Part shown: piece by piece, positions 7,409-19,496 of the stretch
Position numbering within the stretch: position 1 is the stretch's first letter
Layout: the number at the start of each line of letters is the position of its first letter
NCBI GenBank assembly: GCA_964542165.1
Contig: CAZITQ010000009.1
Span: forward strand, 16,391-80,390
Origin: CAYTBN01 sp964542165
GTDB lineage: Bacteria > Myxococcota_A > UBA796 > UBA9615 > CAYRNR01
DNA length: 64,000 nucleotides
Direction of reading: 5' to 3'
The notes under the pieces: generated by a model
What the model was told of the DNA's origin: nothing
The model's input: only the letters and a program-made list of their open reading frames with translations
Database searches by the model: none
Position numbers and translations under genes: made by a program

Positions 7409-9702
7409 TCCGCCAGCCCCGGCCGGTGGCGATCATGCTCGAGGACATGCACTGGGCCCGGGACGCGAGCGTCGCCCTGCTCACCGAGCTGGCCGGGGCC
7501 GCCGCGGGCGAATCGCTGTTCATCCTGGCGTCCTATCGGGAGGAGGAGCGGGAGCTGGCCAACGAGATCCCCGACGCCCAGGACCTCCGCCTCCAGCGCC
7601 TGCCCGACGGGGCGGTGGCGGAGCTCTCGCGCCGGGTACTGGGCGACGCCGAGCTCCCGGACGAGCTGGTGGGGCGGCTGCAGCAGGAGACCGAAGGCAA
7701 CCCGTTCTTTCTGGTCGAGGTGCTGCGCTCCCTGGCCGAGGACGCCGGGCGCCTGGACCAGATCGCCGGGATGGAGCTGCCGGAGATGGTGCTCACCGGC
7801 GGCATCCAGCAGGTTCTGCAGATCCGCCTCGGCCGACTCACCGACGAGGCGCGACCGCTGGCCGACATCGCGGCGCTCGCGGGCCGCGAGATCGACCGGG
7901 AGCTGCTCGGAGAGCTCTTCCCGGAAGCGGACCTGGACGACTGGATCGACCTGGGGCACAGCATCGCCCTGCTGGAGAACCGCGACGGGGTCGTGCGCTT
8001 CGCCCACGACAAGCTACGGGAGGGATTGCGGGCCGAGATGGACGACGCGACTCGCCGGGAGGGCCACGGTAAGGTGGCGGGCGCGCTGGAGCAGCTCCGC
8101 GGCGAGGAGAGCCCCTACTTCCCGGCGCTGGCCTACCACTGGCAGCAGTACGGCGACGAGACCCAGGAGTGCCGGTACCGGATCCTCTCCTCGGTGCGAG
8201 CGCTTCAAGGTGGCGCACTGACCGACGCCATCATCGGCCTGGACCGGGCCAAAGAGATCGTGCCCGGGGACGGCGTCGAGCTCCCCAACGCCCTGACGGA
8301 CCCCCGGGGGAGCGGCGAGGGCAGCTGGCGCTGGACGATGGCGGACGTGGAAGCCCAGCTCACCGAGGCCAACTTCCAGCTGGGGAACATGGAGGGGATC
8401 GGGGAGCACGGTCCCATCGCGCTGCGGGAGTACGGCTACAGCCTGCCGGGCTCGATGCTCGGCTGGATCGTCAGTCTGTGGATCCAGATCGGATCGCGGA
8501 TGGTGGGGTCGTTGTTACCCAGCCTGTTCGCGGCCAAGGACGAGGTGGAGCGGCGCCGACGCTTCGAGACGATGAAGGTCACCCAAAGGATGGGCGAGCT
8601 GTACCTCTACGAGGAGGCGGCCCTTCCGATCCTCTGGTCCGGCTTCCGGGTGCTGAACCTGGGCAACTCCATCGACGCCTGGGCCAACCTGGCCCGGGGC
8701 TACGGGCTGATGTCGATCGTGTTCAGCCAGATCCCCCTGCGCAAGCTGTCCCAGTCGTGGTCGGACCACGGCCTGGCGCTGGCCAACAAGGTGGACAATC
8801 CGGCCACCAAGGTGTCGGTGTACATCCCCCGCGCCGTGGTCGGCATCCCCACGGCCCAGTGGGACGTGATCACCCCGGAGCTGGAGGAGGGACTGGAGAC
8901 CTCGCTGGCCATGAAGGACGGCCGGATGGTCGACGAGTGCCGGGTCACCCTGGCCAAGATCCACCTGTTCCAGGGCCGGCTGGACCGCGGGGCCGAGTTC
9001 GCCATCGAGCTGTACATGTCCGCCAAGGAGCGGGGCGACGTCCAGGCCGGGGGCTGGGCGATGGCCACGGTGGCCGAGTGTCGGGTGCGCCAGGGTCGTC
9101 AGGACGAGGTCCAGGACATCTTCCCGGAGCTCGAGGCCTTCATCGAGGAGCACGCGGCCTCCACCGAGAAGGTCTGCCCCACGGGGATGATGGCGCTGGG
9201 CGCCTACTACGAGGGCAACCACGAGGACGCCGCTCGACACTGCCGGGCCGCCGTCGAGTATGCGGGCAGCACCAACATCCTGATCTACTGGACCGTCACC
9301 GGGATGATGGCGGCCGCCGAGGTCCACCTGAGGTACTGGGAGTCCGGGGAGCAGGGGGGCGAAGCGGAATGGGCCGAGGGGGCCGGCAAGATGATCAAGG
9401 CGGTCAAGAAATACGCCGGGGTCAATCCGGTGGGCATCCCCGCTCTGCACTTCGTCAACGCCTGGCGGCTCTGGATCGAAGGCAAGCAGGACAAGGCCGT
9501 GAGCGAGTGGGAAGCCTGCATCTCCGAGGGCGAGGGGCTGGGCACGTACTACGAGGTCGCCCGGGCTCACTGGGAGATCGCGCGCCGTCTTCCCGAGCGC
9601 GACGGCGCCGCCGAGCACGCGGCCGAGGCGATCCGCCTGTTCGAGGAGCAGGATGGGAACCATGAGCTGGAGAGCGCCCGCGAGCTGTTCGGATCCCCCT
9701 GA
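7351..9702 (+). CDS. ATPase/TPR part of the kinase-ATPase fusion, 3' segment
   Basis: This is the continuation of the kinase gene in the shifted frame; the ATG directly after the C9 run is probably not the natural start. It carries the rest of the predicted AAA/STAND-type ATPase, with a Walker B-like MLEDMHWARD followed by LLTELAGAAAG and the sensor/winged-helix region typical of MalT/adenylate-cyclase-associated ATPases. The last 450 residues or so are helical and look like degenerate TPR repeats (for example VTLAKIHLFQGRLDRGAEFA). Such proteins are thought to be cytoplasmic signalling scaffolds in which the kinase is fused to a nucleotide switch. Adding one base to the C run joins both halves. 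Confidence 0.82.
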   Translation: MLDPAAARARLFGVIEDIVIRQPRPVAIMLEDMHWARDASVALLTELAGAAAGESLFILASYREEERELANEIPDAQDLRLQRLPDGAVAELSRRVLGDAELPDELVGRLQQETEGNPFFLVEVLRSLAEDAGRLDQIAGMELPEMVLTGGIQQVLQIRLGRLTDEARPLADIAALAGREIDRELLGELFPEADLDDWIDLGHSIALLENRDGVVRFAHDKLREGLRAEMDDATRREGHGKVAGALEQLRGEESPYFPALAYHWQQYGDETQECRYRILSSVRALQGGALTDAIIGLDRAKEIVPGDGVELPNALTDPRGSGEGSWRWTMADVEAQLTEANFQLGNMEGIGEHGPIALREYGYSLPGSMLGWIVSLWIQIGSRMVGSLLPSLFAAKDEVERRRRFETMKVTQRMGELYLYEEAALPILWSGFRVLNLGNSIDAWANLARGYGLMSIVFSQIPLRKLSQSWSDHGLALANKVDNPATKVSVYIPRAVVGIPTAQWDVITPELEEGLETSLAMKDGRMVDECRVTLAKIHLFQGRLDRGAEFAIELYMSAKERGDVQAGGWAMATVAECRVRQGRQDEVQDIFPELEAFIEEHAASTEKVCPTGMMALGAYYEGNHEDAARHCRAAVEYAGSTNILIYWTVTGMMAAAEVHLRYWESGEQGGEAEWAEGAGKMIKAVKKYAGVNPVGIPALHFVNAWRLWIEGKQDKAVSEWEACISEGEGLGTYYEVARAHWEIARRLPERDGAAEHAAEAIRLFEEQDGNHELESARELFGSP

Positions 9703-10585
9703 ACGGCCTGGCCACCTGCGCCGAGGCGACTGCCGCATCACCCGCTGCCCGGCCTGCCGCGAGGGTGGAGCGCTCGTCGCCGAGGGCGGCGCGCTCGTCT
9801 GCCCCGATTGCTGCTCCCGCTGGCCCGAGATCGAGGGCCTGGTCCGCCTCTATCGCGAGCCCTGGGTCCAGGGCACCGACCGGCTCCTGCGGCGGTTCTA
9901 CGACGGGTTACCCTCGCTGCACGATCCCGCCACGCGGTATCTGCTGCCGGTGATGCAGTCCCGCACCGACGGGGCCACCCGGGAAGGCTGGGTGCCCTTC
10001 CTCGAGCTGGAGGGCCTGACCCGCCCCGACGACGGTGAACCGGTACGGATCCTGGAGGTAGGCATCGGCGCCGGAGCCAACCTGCCGCTGCTGGATCGCG
10101 GGCTGCCACCGGGGCTGCCCGTGGAGATATGGGGACTGGATTTGAGCCGGGGAATGCTGGGCCAGTGTCAGCGACGCGTGGCGCAATCCCGCGACGACCG
10201 GGTACGCCTCGTGCTGGGTGACGCCCACGCCCTGCCGTTTTCCGGAGGTGTGTTCGACCGGGTCTTCCACGTGGGTGCGGCGGGGAGTTTCCGCGATCCC
10301 GCGCTGGCGCTGGCCGAGATGGCCCGGGTGGCCCGGCCGGGTACGCCGATCGTGGTGGTGGACGAGCAGCTGGATCCGGCGCGCAGTCACGGGATGTACC
10401 ACCGGATGATGTTCCGCATGCTGACGTTCTACGACTCGGATCCCCACTGTCCCGTGGAGCTGTTGCCTCAGGGGGCCACGGACGTGGAGCGACGCCAGGT
10501 CAGTCGGTTCTATTACGGCCTGCGCTTCCGGATGCCTGTCGAGGCCCGGGGGGGGCTCAATCGGCCACGTACTCGTCCAGGGTGA
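9662..10585 (+). CDS. Class I SAM methyltransferase with N-terminal zinc ribbon
   Basis: A Trm112/UbiE-like arrangement: a small zinc ribbon (CPAC and CPDC pairs) followed by a Rossmann methyltransferase domain with SAM motif I ILEVGIGAGANLPLL, the acidic end of beta2 in WGLDLSRGML, and DAHALPFSGGVFDRVFHVGA as motif IV. The target could be a lipid quinone or another small molecule. No start codon is seen after the previous stop, so the gene must begin inside the preceding gene, at 9662 or 9653. The 3' end runs 29 bases into the convergent lipoprotein gene, just past a run of eight G (10548-10555), so the last ten residues may be a base-calling artefact. Confidence 0.82.
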   Translation: MSWRAPASCSDPPERPGHLRRGDCRITRCPACREGGALVAEGGALVCPDCCSRWPEIEGLVRLYREPWVQGTDRLLRRFYDGLPSLHDPATRYLLPVMQSRTDGATREGWVPFLELEGLTRPDDGEPVRILEVGIGAGANLPLLDRGLPPGLPVEIWGLDLSRGMLGQCQRRVAQSRDDRVRLVLGDAHALPFSGGVFDRVFHVGAAGSFRDPALALAEMARVARPGTPIVVVDEQLDPARSHGMYHRMMFRMLTFYDSDPHCPVELLPQGATDVERRQVSRFYYGLRFRMPVEARGGLNRPRTRPG

Positions 10586-12458
10586 GGTACTCGATGCCCT
10601 GTCCCTGGCGGATCACCAGCACGTAGTTGGCGCGCACCGGCTCGAAGACCTCCACGGTCTGGTCGCCGTCGGGCCAGCGGATCTCCAGGCGGTCCACCGT
10701 GCAGTGGTCGTCGGTACCGATGATCTGCAGCGGGTCGTTCTGCTGGCCGGACAGCCCGTGCCCGCCGACGACCTCTCGCACGAAGACGTCGTCCCCCGCG
10801 GTGGCCACGATGCGGGCGCCTAGGGCGTCTCGGTTGGCGCCGCCGGTGCCGCTTCCCTCCAGGTGGATCATCAGCCGGTTGCCGTCCTGGCCCACGTCGT
10901 TGCGGTAGAGGTGGGCATAGATCGCACCCGGGTAGGGCGGATCGTCGTCGCTGGACCAGCGCATCGAGGAGGTGCCCATCAGCACATCGTGGTCACCGTC
11001 CCGGTCGTAGTCCAGCAGCGCGACGCCGTGGGCCCGGTCCAGCCGCAGCCCCGCGTCGTCGGTCTCGTCCTTGAAGGTCTGGTCGTTCTTCTGGCGCCAG
11101 AACAGGGACCAGGTGTAGGGGTAGTCCGACGAGGCGACCAGGACGTCGAGCTGGCCGTCCATGTCGAAGTCGAACAGGGCGCCCCCCAGGTCGCCCTCGT
11201 TCCAGGACTGGTTCCAGGGCACGTCGTGGTCCCGCTCGAAGCCGGTGGCCTCCCGGCCGGGCCGGGAGAACGCGCCGTCGTCACCCACCCCCTCGTTGTA
11301 CAGCAGCTCGGTCATGTCCGAGCTCTGCCCGGCCCACTCGTGGCGCAGCTCGATCTGCAGCAGGTCCAGGTCCCCGTCGTTGTCCAGGTCGCCGCAGATG
11401 CTGGCCGCCGAGTTGCCTCCGTTGCGGAAGGGCTGATCGTCGAAGCCGTCGTTCCACTGACCGGTCTCGTACATGTAGTTGTCGCTGAAGTCCTCGTTGT
11501 CGTCCGACGCAAAGCCCACGTCGCGGCCGATGTCGTCGTACGTGCCGTCGCCGTTGGCGTGGAACAGCAGGTTGAACTGGCGGCCGTAGGCGTTGGACAT
11601 CACGTCCGTCCAGCCATCCCCGTCCAGGTCGCAGGCGGTGGCGCCCCAGGACGGGCGGTGGTTGAGTCCATCGTTCATGGCCGAGACCGTGGTCGTGTTC
11701 TCGGTCAGCATCCCCGCGTCGGCGGTCACGTCCTCGAAGCCCCCCTCGCCGTCTCCGGCGAACAGCGAGTCCTGGCCCGAGGTGTTGAGGTAGCCGTAGC
11801 GGGCGTAGTTGTGGCCCACGAAGATGTCGAGCACGCCGTCGTGGTCGTGGTCGAACATCGTGGCCGCCGCGACGGCGTCGTAGGTGGGATCGTCGGAGAA
11901 CACGTTCTGGGGGCCGACGCTGAAGTTGCCGGAGCCGTCGTTGAGCAGGATCTCGCTGCGGTCGCCGGTGTCCACGGTGTCGAAGCCGAAGAACGTGGCC
12001 GAGAACGCATCGGCGTCCCCGTCGTTGTCCACGTCGCCGAAGATCGCCCACTGCGCGCAGCGACCGTCTCCCCCGTCGCGGGCGGTGGTGAATCCCGAGC
12101 TGGCGGTCACGTCCGCAAAGCCGGTGCCCCCCTCGTTGCGCAGGATGCGCTGATGGTGGCCGGTCCCGTCGTCCCGCTCGCCACTCACCGACTTGGAGAG
12201 GTAGAGGTCGGGCCAGCCGTCGCCGTCCAGGTCGGTGGACGCCAGCATCACCCCCTGCATGTCCAGCCCGTCGGCGCCCAACCCCAGCTCGTCGGTGACC
12301 TCGGTGAACCAGGGCCCGTCCCCCAGCTCCACCCCGGCGCCGCAGATCTCCTCGGGCAGGTCGGCGGTGGTGTCGTCGTCGTCGTCGTCGTCACCCGGAC
12401 AGCCGACCAGGGCCAGCGCGAATACCAGGGCGGGAATCCAGAGCCTTCGAGTCATCAT
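10557..12458 (-). CDS. FG-GAP/VCBS-repeat lipoprotein with C-terminal ASPIC/UnbV domain
   Basis: This is a 633-residue secreted lipoprotein. A signal peptide ends in the lipobox ALVGC, followed by a run of seven Asp and a short TTADLPE tether. The body holds at least five calcium-binding FG-GAP-like blades, recognisable by DLDGDGWPDLYLS, DVDNDGDADAFS, DHDHDGVLDIFVG, DLDNDGDLDLLQ, DFDMDGQLDVLVAS and DYDRDGDHDVLMG. The last 110 residues match the ASPIC/UnbV module (REVVGGHGLSGQQNDPLQ then LEIRWPDG). It probably forms a beta-propeller on the outer membrane or outside the cell. It is alone on the minus strand and faces the methyltransferase gene. Confidence 0.88.
   Translation of the reverse strand: MMTRRLWIPALVFALALVGCPGDDDDDDDTTADLPEEICGAGVELGDGPWFTEVTDELGLGADGLDMQGVMLASTDLDGDGWPDLYLSKSVSGERDDGTGHHQRILRNEGGTGFADVTASSGFTTARDGGDGRCAQWAIFGDVDNDGDADAFSATFFGFDTVDTGDRSEILLNDGSGNFSVGPQNVFSDDPTYDAVAAATMFDHDHDGVLDIFVGHNYARYGYLNTSGQDSLFAGDGEGGFEDVTADAGMLTENTTTVSAMNDGLNHRPSWGATACDLDGDGWTDVMSNAYGRQFNLLFHANGDGTYDDIGRDVGFASDDNEDFSDNYMYETGQWNDGFDDQPFRNGGNSAASICGDLDNDGDLDLLQIELRHEWAGQSSDMTELLYNEGVGDDGAFSRPGREATGFERDHDVPWNQSWNEGDLGGALFDFDMDGQLDVLVASSDYPYTWSLFWRQKNDQTFKDETDDAGLRLDRAHGVALLDYDRDGDHDVLMGTSSMRWSSDDDPPYPGAIYAHLYRNDVGQDGNRLMIHLEGSGTGGANRDALGARIVATAGDDVFVREVVGGHGLSGQQNDPLQIIGTDDHCTVDRLEIRWPDGDQTVEVFEPVRANYVLVIRQGQGIEYLTLDEYVAD
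12372..12391 (+). repeat. GTC triplet repeat coding for the Asp tether
   Basis: An uninterrupted GTC run, read as GAC (Asp) on the minus strand, encodes the poly-Asp tether of the FG-GAP lipoprotein. The codon purity suggests expansion by slippage, as in the other Asp-rich lipoprotein genes here. Confidence 0.75.
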
Positions 12459-12555
12459 CGGACCTCCGTGCCGGGCGTCCCGAGGGATCCACCCAGCCGC
12501 CCCGAACGGTAACGAAACGGCGACAAGGGTGCCAGCGCGAATGCGGGGCGGGCCC

Positions 12556-15379
<2,824 letters not shown>

Positions 15380-15383
<4 letters not shown>

Positions 15384-17230
15384 GACTCCCGCATCCGCAC
15401 GTCGAACTCGAGTTTCCAACGACCGGGGCCGTCACGCTCCTCGCACCACAGTTGCAGGGTGCCGACCTCGGTGACCGCGGTCCGCAGACGCACCGGCACC
15501 AGCGAACCCTCGCGACCCTCGGCGTCGAGCACGGCCATCAACGGAGGCAGCTCCACCAGCTCGGCCTCCAGATCCCAGGACTCGACCACCTGCCCCACCC
15601 GGTCCTCCCGGCGCACCGGAGAGGAGAAGAACCGGAACTCGGTGGGCTGGCCCACCACCAGACCGAACTCCCGCTGACCCAGCTCGGCGTCGGTCCCCTC
15701 CTCCATTCCGATCGGTGCGACGCAGACGCCGTCCACCGGCGTCGCCATGCCCGGCACGGCCGGCATGGCGGTCTCGATCCCCACGTAGTAGGCGTGCCCC
15801 AGGCCGCCGCGGATGCGGAGGCCACCGGAGCCCCGGACCCAGGCGTAGCTGGCTGCGCCCAGAGCCACGGCACGGTCCAGATCCGTCGCCTCCAGCTCCC
15901 GGGCCGGTTCCCCCCCTGACGCAGCGATCCAGCCGTTGACGATGCCGAGCAACCGCTGACGCAGCAACGTCGAGCGGAAGACCCCCCCGTTGAAGAGCAC
16001 GGCGGTGGGCTGGACGAACCCCGACCGCGCGGCGGCCTCGGCGGCGGGACCGCCGATCTCGCTCAGGGCGCCGACGTGCCGGCTGAGGAAGGCCGCCAGG
16101 TGCTTGGTGATCGCCGCGTCGGCCGCGTATTGCAGGCCCCACTCGGACAGCCCCAGCCCCCGGGCCGCTGCCGGTCGGGTCTCCACGTCGACCTCGGGGA
16201 AGAACCCCTGGACCAGGACCTTCTCGGCCTCGGCCCGCGCCACCGACGAGCGGATGGTGCCGCCGATCAGCTTGCTCCCCCGGCCGGCGATGGCCACCGG
16301 AACCTCCGCCAGGTCGGGGGACAGCAACAGCTGCTCCTTGGCCGCACGGCACGCATGGCCCAGTTCGAGGAACTGCCAGCCGTCCAGTCGGGTCCCGTCC
16401 CGGATCAGGCGGACGCTCACCTGGTGAGCCAGGGCCAGGTCCATGTTGTCGCCGCCCAGCAGGATGTGCTCACCCACGGCGACCCGGGTCAGCGCCAGGT
16501 CCCCCTCCTCCTGAGAGACCGCGATCAAGCTGAGGTCGGTGGTCCCTCCACCCACGTCCACCACGAGGATCACGTCGCCCACCGAGACCTGCTTGCGCCA
16601 GGCGCCGCGGGAGGCGCCGATCCAGGCGTAGAGGGCGGCCTGGGGCTCCTCCAGCAGCACGGGACTCGACAGTCCGGCCGCCGCGGCGGCCTCCACCGTC
16701 AGGTCCCGGGCCGCGGCGTCGAAGGACGCGGGCACGGTGAGCACGGTCCGCTGCTCGCCCAGCGGGGTGCCCTGACTCCCTCCCCAGGCCGCCACCAGGT
16801 GTTCCAGGTAGCGAGCGGAGGCTTGAACCGGTGAGAGCCGGTCCACCTCGTCGGGGGCCTTGTAGGGGAGGATCGGATCCCTGCGGTCGACGCCGGCGTG
16901 GCAGAGCCAGGACTTGGCCGAGGACACCAGGCGACCGGGGACCTTGGCGCCGTGTTCCCGCGCGAACCGCCCCACCGCGTAGTTCCGTCCGGAGGCCCAG
17001 GGGAGGTCGAGGCTACCGGGCGGCAGCTCGTGCTCCCCGGCCAGGTAGAGGAAGGAGGGGAGCAGGGGCGCGGGCGTCACCTCGCCGGCCTGGATCACCT
17101 GGTGGATGTCCAGGGAGGTGGGGGTCGGCTGCTCGTCCGGCTTGCCGCCGCCGCCCGTGGGCAGGTGGGCCAGCGCGCAGTTGGTGGTTCCCAGGTCGAT
17201 GCCCACCCCGTGTCGCGCGTCGTCGCTCAT
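15380..17230 (-). CDS. Hsp70-family protein (DnaK-like) without the C-terminal extension
   Basis: This is a 616-residue Hsp70-superfamily ATPase. Motifs: HGVGIDLGTTNCALAHLP at the N-terminus, VVDVGGGTTDLSLIAV, HILLGGDNMDLALAHQ, LLEEPQAALYAWIG and VLFNGGVFRSTLLRQRL. It keeps the nucleotide fold and a substrate-domain-like beta region (ending in LEFDVRMRES) but lacks the usual helical lid and EEVD-like tail. The paralogue downstream is about 40 percent similar by eye and carries an extra helical domain instead. The stop overlaps the downstream GTG, and the start lies three bases from the DUF2760 stop, so all three are one operon. A client-specific chaperone pair is inferred. Confidence 0.92.
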
Positions 17231-17233
17231 GGA

Positions 17234-17755
17234 CTAGACCTCCACCTCGGCCGGGGCCACGACCATCGGGTCCATGGATTCGGGGAGCTCGGGGAGCTCG
17301 AGGGAGGCGGCCCGCCAGCCGTGATGGGCCAGCGTACCCCGGTACGGGGGTTCCCCCTGGACGTCGCCGACCAGTCGGATCGCCGAGGCATCGAATCCGG
17401 CCTCGACCGCCACCTTGCTGCCCTCGTCGCCGGACATCACGGACTCCAGCTTCACGAACTCGTCCAGCACCTTGCGGCAGCCCGCGTGTACGCCGCGCAC
17501 GGCGGCGCCGATCTGGGCGTCCTCGTACGCGCCCACGTCCTCCCGGAGGAAATCCACCAGCCGCCCCTCGCGCTGGAGTACGGCCAGCAGCCGCGCAGCA
17601 CCGCGCTCCGCCTCGGCGGACACGGTCCGCGGCTGGGCCGGCTCGGGCAGCGACGCCCCCTCGAGGGCTGCCTTCACCTTCCCGGCGGCCTCGCCCGAGA
17701 ACCAGATCTTGAAAAAGCACTTGAGCGCGTAGAAGTAGCGAACGATGAAGCCCAC
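17234..17755 (-). CDS. DUF2760-family protein, first gene of the Hsp70 pair operon
   Basis: This is a 173-residue protein. The GTG at 17755 is chosen because a GGGAGG ribosome site lies six bases upstream; earlier in-frame codons only translate the repeat behind it. The N-terminus GFIVRYFYALKCFFKIWFSG is hydrophobic and amphipathic and may lie on a membrane. The rest is helical (LLAVLQREGRLVDFLREDVG, then AQIGAAVRGVHAGCRKVLDE) with a small beta end that reads GEPPYRGTLAHHGWRA. I recognise it as DUF2760, a family often seen beside Hsp70 genes like those here. Function unknown; its constant pairing suggests an adaptor or client of the two Hsp70 proteins. Confidence 0.8.
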   Translation of the reverse strand: MGFIVRYFYALKCFFKIWFSGEAAGKVKAALEGASLPEPAQPRTVSAEAERGAARLLAVLQREGRLVDFLREDVGAYEDAQIGAAVRGVHAGCRKVLDEFVKLESVMSGDEGSKVAVEAGFDASAIRLVGDVQGEPPYRGTLAHHGWRAASLELPELPESMDPMVVAPAEVEV

Positions 17756-17823
17756 GACGTCCTCCCGGTGAGGTGCGGAGGGAGAGGGTACTAGATGCGG
17801 GGGGAGTTGGGGAATGGGGGATC

Positions 17824-17880
17824 GGGCACGGGCACGGGCACGGGCACGGGCACGGGCACGGGCACGGGCACGGGCACGGG
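17824..17880. repeat. GGGCAC hexanucleotide tandem repeat
   Basis: There are about nine perfect copies of GGGCAC followed by GGG, between the start of the DUF2760 gene and the end of the lipoprotein gene. It is outside any credible coding frame; translated, it would give Arg-Ala or Gly-His repeats. It sits in the leader region of the Hsp70 operon and could vary in length. Confidence 0.9.
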
Positions 17881-17895
17881 CCCGCGCGCGAAGGG

Positions 17896-18609
17896 CTAGA
17901 TCGGAACCAGGCAGATGCCGTCGAGGGACATGTGGATGCTGTTGGGGCCGCTGTCGTTGCAGCCTCCGTCGTCCGGATCCCCGTTGTGGAACTGCTGGCA
18001 CCAGCCGTCCCGGTACAGCGGGCACCAGTGGTGCAGGGTGATGGTGTTGTCCTCCCCGGCGACCAGGGGGAAGGTCCCCACGTACTGCATGTTCTGCGGG
18101 GGCTGGCCACCGTTGTCCGAGTCCGCGACGATCCAGTACTGGCCGCAGTTGGTCACCAGGGATTCGCCGTCCGGGTTCAGGGAGTTGGTGACGGTCACGT
18201 AGCCGGTCTCGTTGACCTGCGAGGCCCCGCTCTCGGCGAGCCAGGTGTCGTAGATGTGGTACTCGGCGGTCAGGTTGACGGTGATGGTGGCCGAGTCCTC
18301 GATGGGGTCCCAGGACAGCACCGCGATGTAACCGTCGCCGTCCGGGTCCTCCCAGTCGAAGGTCACGCCCTCGGGGCAGTCCTCCAGGGTCGGATCCGGT
18401 TCGGTGACGTCGTCGTCGTCATCGTCGTCGTCGTCGTCGTCGTCAACGTCGTCGTCGTCGTCCCCCGGACCGGTGTCGTCGTCGTCGTCGTCCGCGGGCT
18501 GGTAGTCGCCCGAGGAGGTGACGTCGTAGTAGTTGCACCCAAAGCCGGTGGCGACCAGCGCGAGGGAGAGCAAGAAGGCCAGGAACAGGCGGCCGCTCGG
18601 GTCGTGCAT
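17896..18609 (-). CDS. Asp-rich secreted lipoprotein
   Basis: This is a 237-residue lipoprotein. The ATG at 18609 has a GGGGAG ribosome site just upstream and opens directly into a signal peptide (LFLAFLLSLALVATGFGC, lipobox GFGC); an earlier in-frame start would add a charged leader and is rejected. A tether of more than 25 Asp follows, broken by TGPG and VD. The folded part begins with CPEGVTFDWEDPDGDGYIAV and contains six Cys, consistent with a disulphide-stabilised beta domain. I recognise no named family. Its start codon lies 78 bases from the end of the ABC permease gene, on the same strand. Confidence 0.8.
   Translation of the reverse strand: MHDPSGRLFLAFLLSLALVATGFGCNYYDVTSSGDYQPADDDDDDTGPGDDDDDVDDDDDDDDDDDDVTEPDPTLEDCPEGVTFDWEDPDGDGYIAVLSWDPIEDSATITVNLTAEYHIYDTWLAESGASQVNETGYVTVTNSLNPDGESLVTNCGQYWIVADSDNGGQPPQNMQYVGTFPLVAGEDNTITLHHWCPLYRDGWCQQFHNGDPDDGGCNDSGPNSIHMSLDGICLVPI
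18408..18493 (+). repeat. GTC triplet repeats coding for poly-Asp
   Basis: Several near-perfect blocks of GTC (Asp on the coding strand) encode the long acidic tether of the lipoprotein gene at 17896. Blocks are separated by single variant codons, the pattern expected of an expanded microsatellite under coding constraint. Confidence 0.8.
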
Positions 18610-18687
18610 CGGATCTCCCCTCGTGGTTCGTACCGCGCCTATTCGATCACGGGTGACCCCGCCGGTCAACGGTGCTGTTGTGCCCGG

Positions 18688-19494
18688 TCAGGTGACCTCG
18701 AGACGGGAGAACAGCAGCGAACCCAGCGCCAGCATGACGGCACAGAACCCCCCGAGTACGGTGAAGTCGAGCCACATCGGGAAGGCGGAGACCCCGGTCA
18801 GCGAGCCGCGCAGCAGGTCGACCCCGTAGGTCAGCGGATCGGCGTAGCACAGGGGCCGGAGCCAGACCGGGAGGCGATCGACGGGGAACAGCGCCCCGGA
18901 CAGGAAGAAGATCGGGAAGACGAAGAAGTTCACGATGAGCGAGAAACCGTGGAAGTCGTCGAGGATCGATGCGAAGACCAGGCCCACGGAGACGAAGGCG
19001 ACCCCGATCAACGCCATGGTCGCGGCCGTCACCAGGATGTCCAGCGGACCCGCGGTCAGATCCGCCCCCAGGAGCAGGGCGCCCAGGCAGACCAGGGTGC
19101 CCTGGAACACGGCCATGGTCATCCCGCCGGCGATGCGCCCCAGCAGGATCGACAGCCGGCTGACCGGCGTGACCATGATCTCGCGCAGGAACCCGAACTG
19201 CCGGTCCCACAGCACGTGCAGGCCCGAGAACACCGACCCCATCAGCAGCGTCATCCCCATCATTCCGGGGGCCAGGAAGGTCAGGTAGTCCCCCTCCGGG
19301 GACACGCCCGGCGCCGTACCCCGAAGCCCGGCGCCCAGGAAGGCCAGGAAGAGCAGGGGCATGGCCAGCGAGCCGATCACGCGGCTCGGGGCGCGGACGA
19401 ACCGCAACATCTCGCGCAACCACATCACGTGGATCGCCTGCAGGGCGATCAGCGGCGTCGCGACGACCCGGGGTGCCTGCGGGGGGGCGGCCAT
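18688..19494 (-). CDS. ABC-2 type exporter permease (DrrB-like)
   Basis: This is a 268-residue membrane protein of the ABC-2 family with about six membrane segments (for example VIGSLAMPLLFLAFLGAGL, and ILVTAATMALIGVAFVSVGL) and the family loop IVNFFVFPIFFLSGALFPVD followed by LPVWLRPLCYADPLTYGVDL. The N-terminus (LREMLRFVRAPSRVIGS) is the usual amphipathic helix. It starts two bases after the stop of the ATPase gene and so forms one export unit with it. Such pairs export drugs, lipids or polysaccharides; the cargo is not evident here. Confidence 0.93.
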   Translation of the reverse strand: MAAPPQAPRVVATPLIALQAIHVMWLREMLRFVRAPSRVIGSLAMPLLFLAFLGAGLRGTAPGVSPEGDYLTFLAPGMMGMTLLMGSVFSGLHVLWDRQFGFLREIMVTPVSRLSILLGRIAGGMTMAVFQGTLVCLGALLLGADLTAGPLDILVTAATMALIGVAFVSVGLVFASILDDFHGFSLIVNFFVFPIFFLSGALFPVDRLPVWLRPLCYADPLTYGVDLLRGSLTGVSAFPMWLDFTVLGGFCAVMLALGSLLFSRLEVT

Positions 19495-19496
19495 GT

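Noticed and set aside
10863..12512. Long plus-strand frame opposite the FG-GAP lipoprotein
   Set aside because: Val/Ala/Gly-rich mirror of a GC-rich gene, with no start context or family likeness.
17814..18041. Arg-Ala and Gly-His repeat proteins read from the GGGCAC array
   Set aside because: Pure translation of a hexanucleotide repeat with no start signals.
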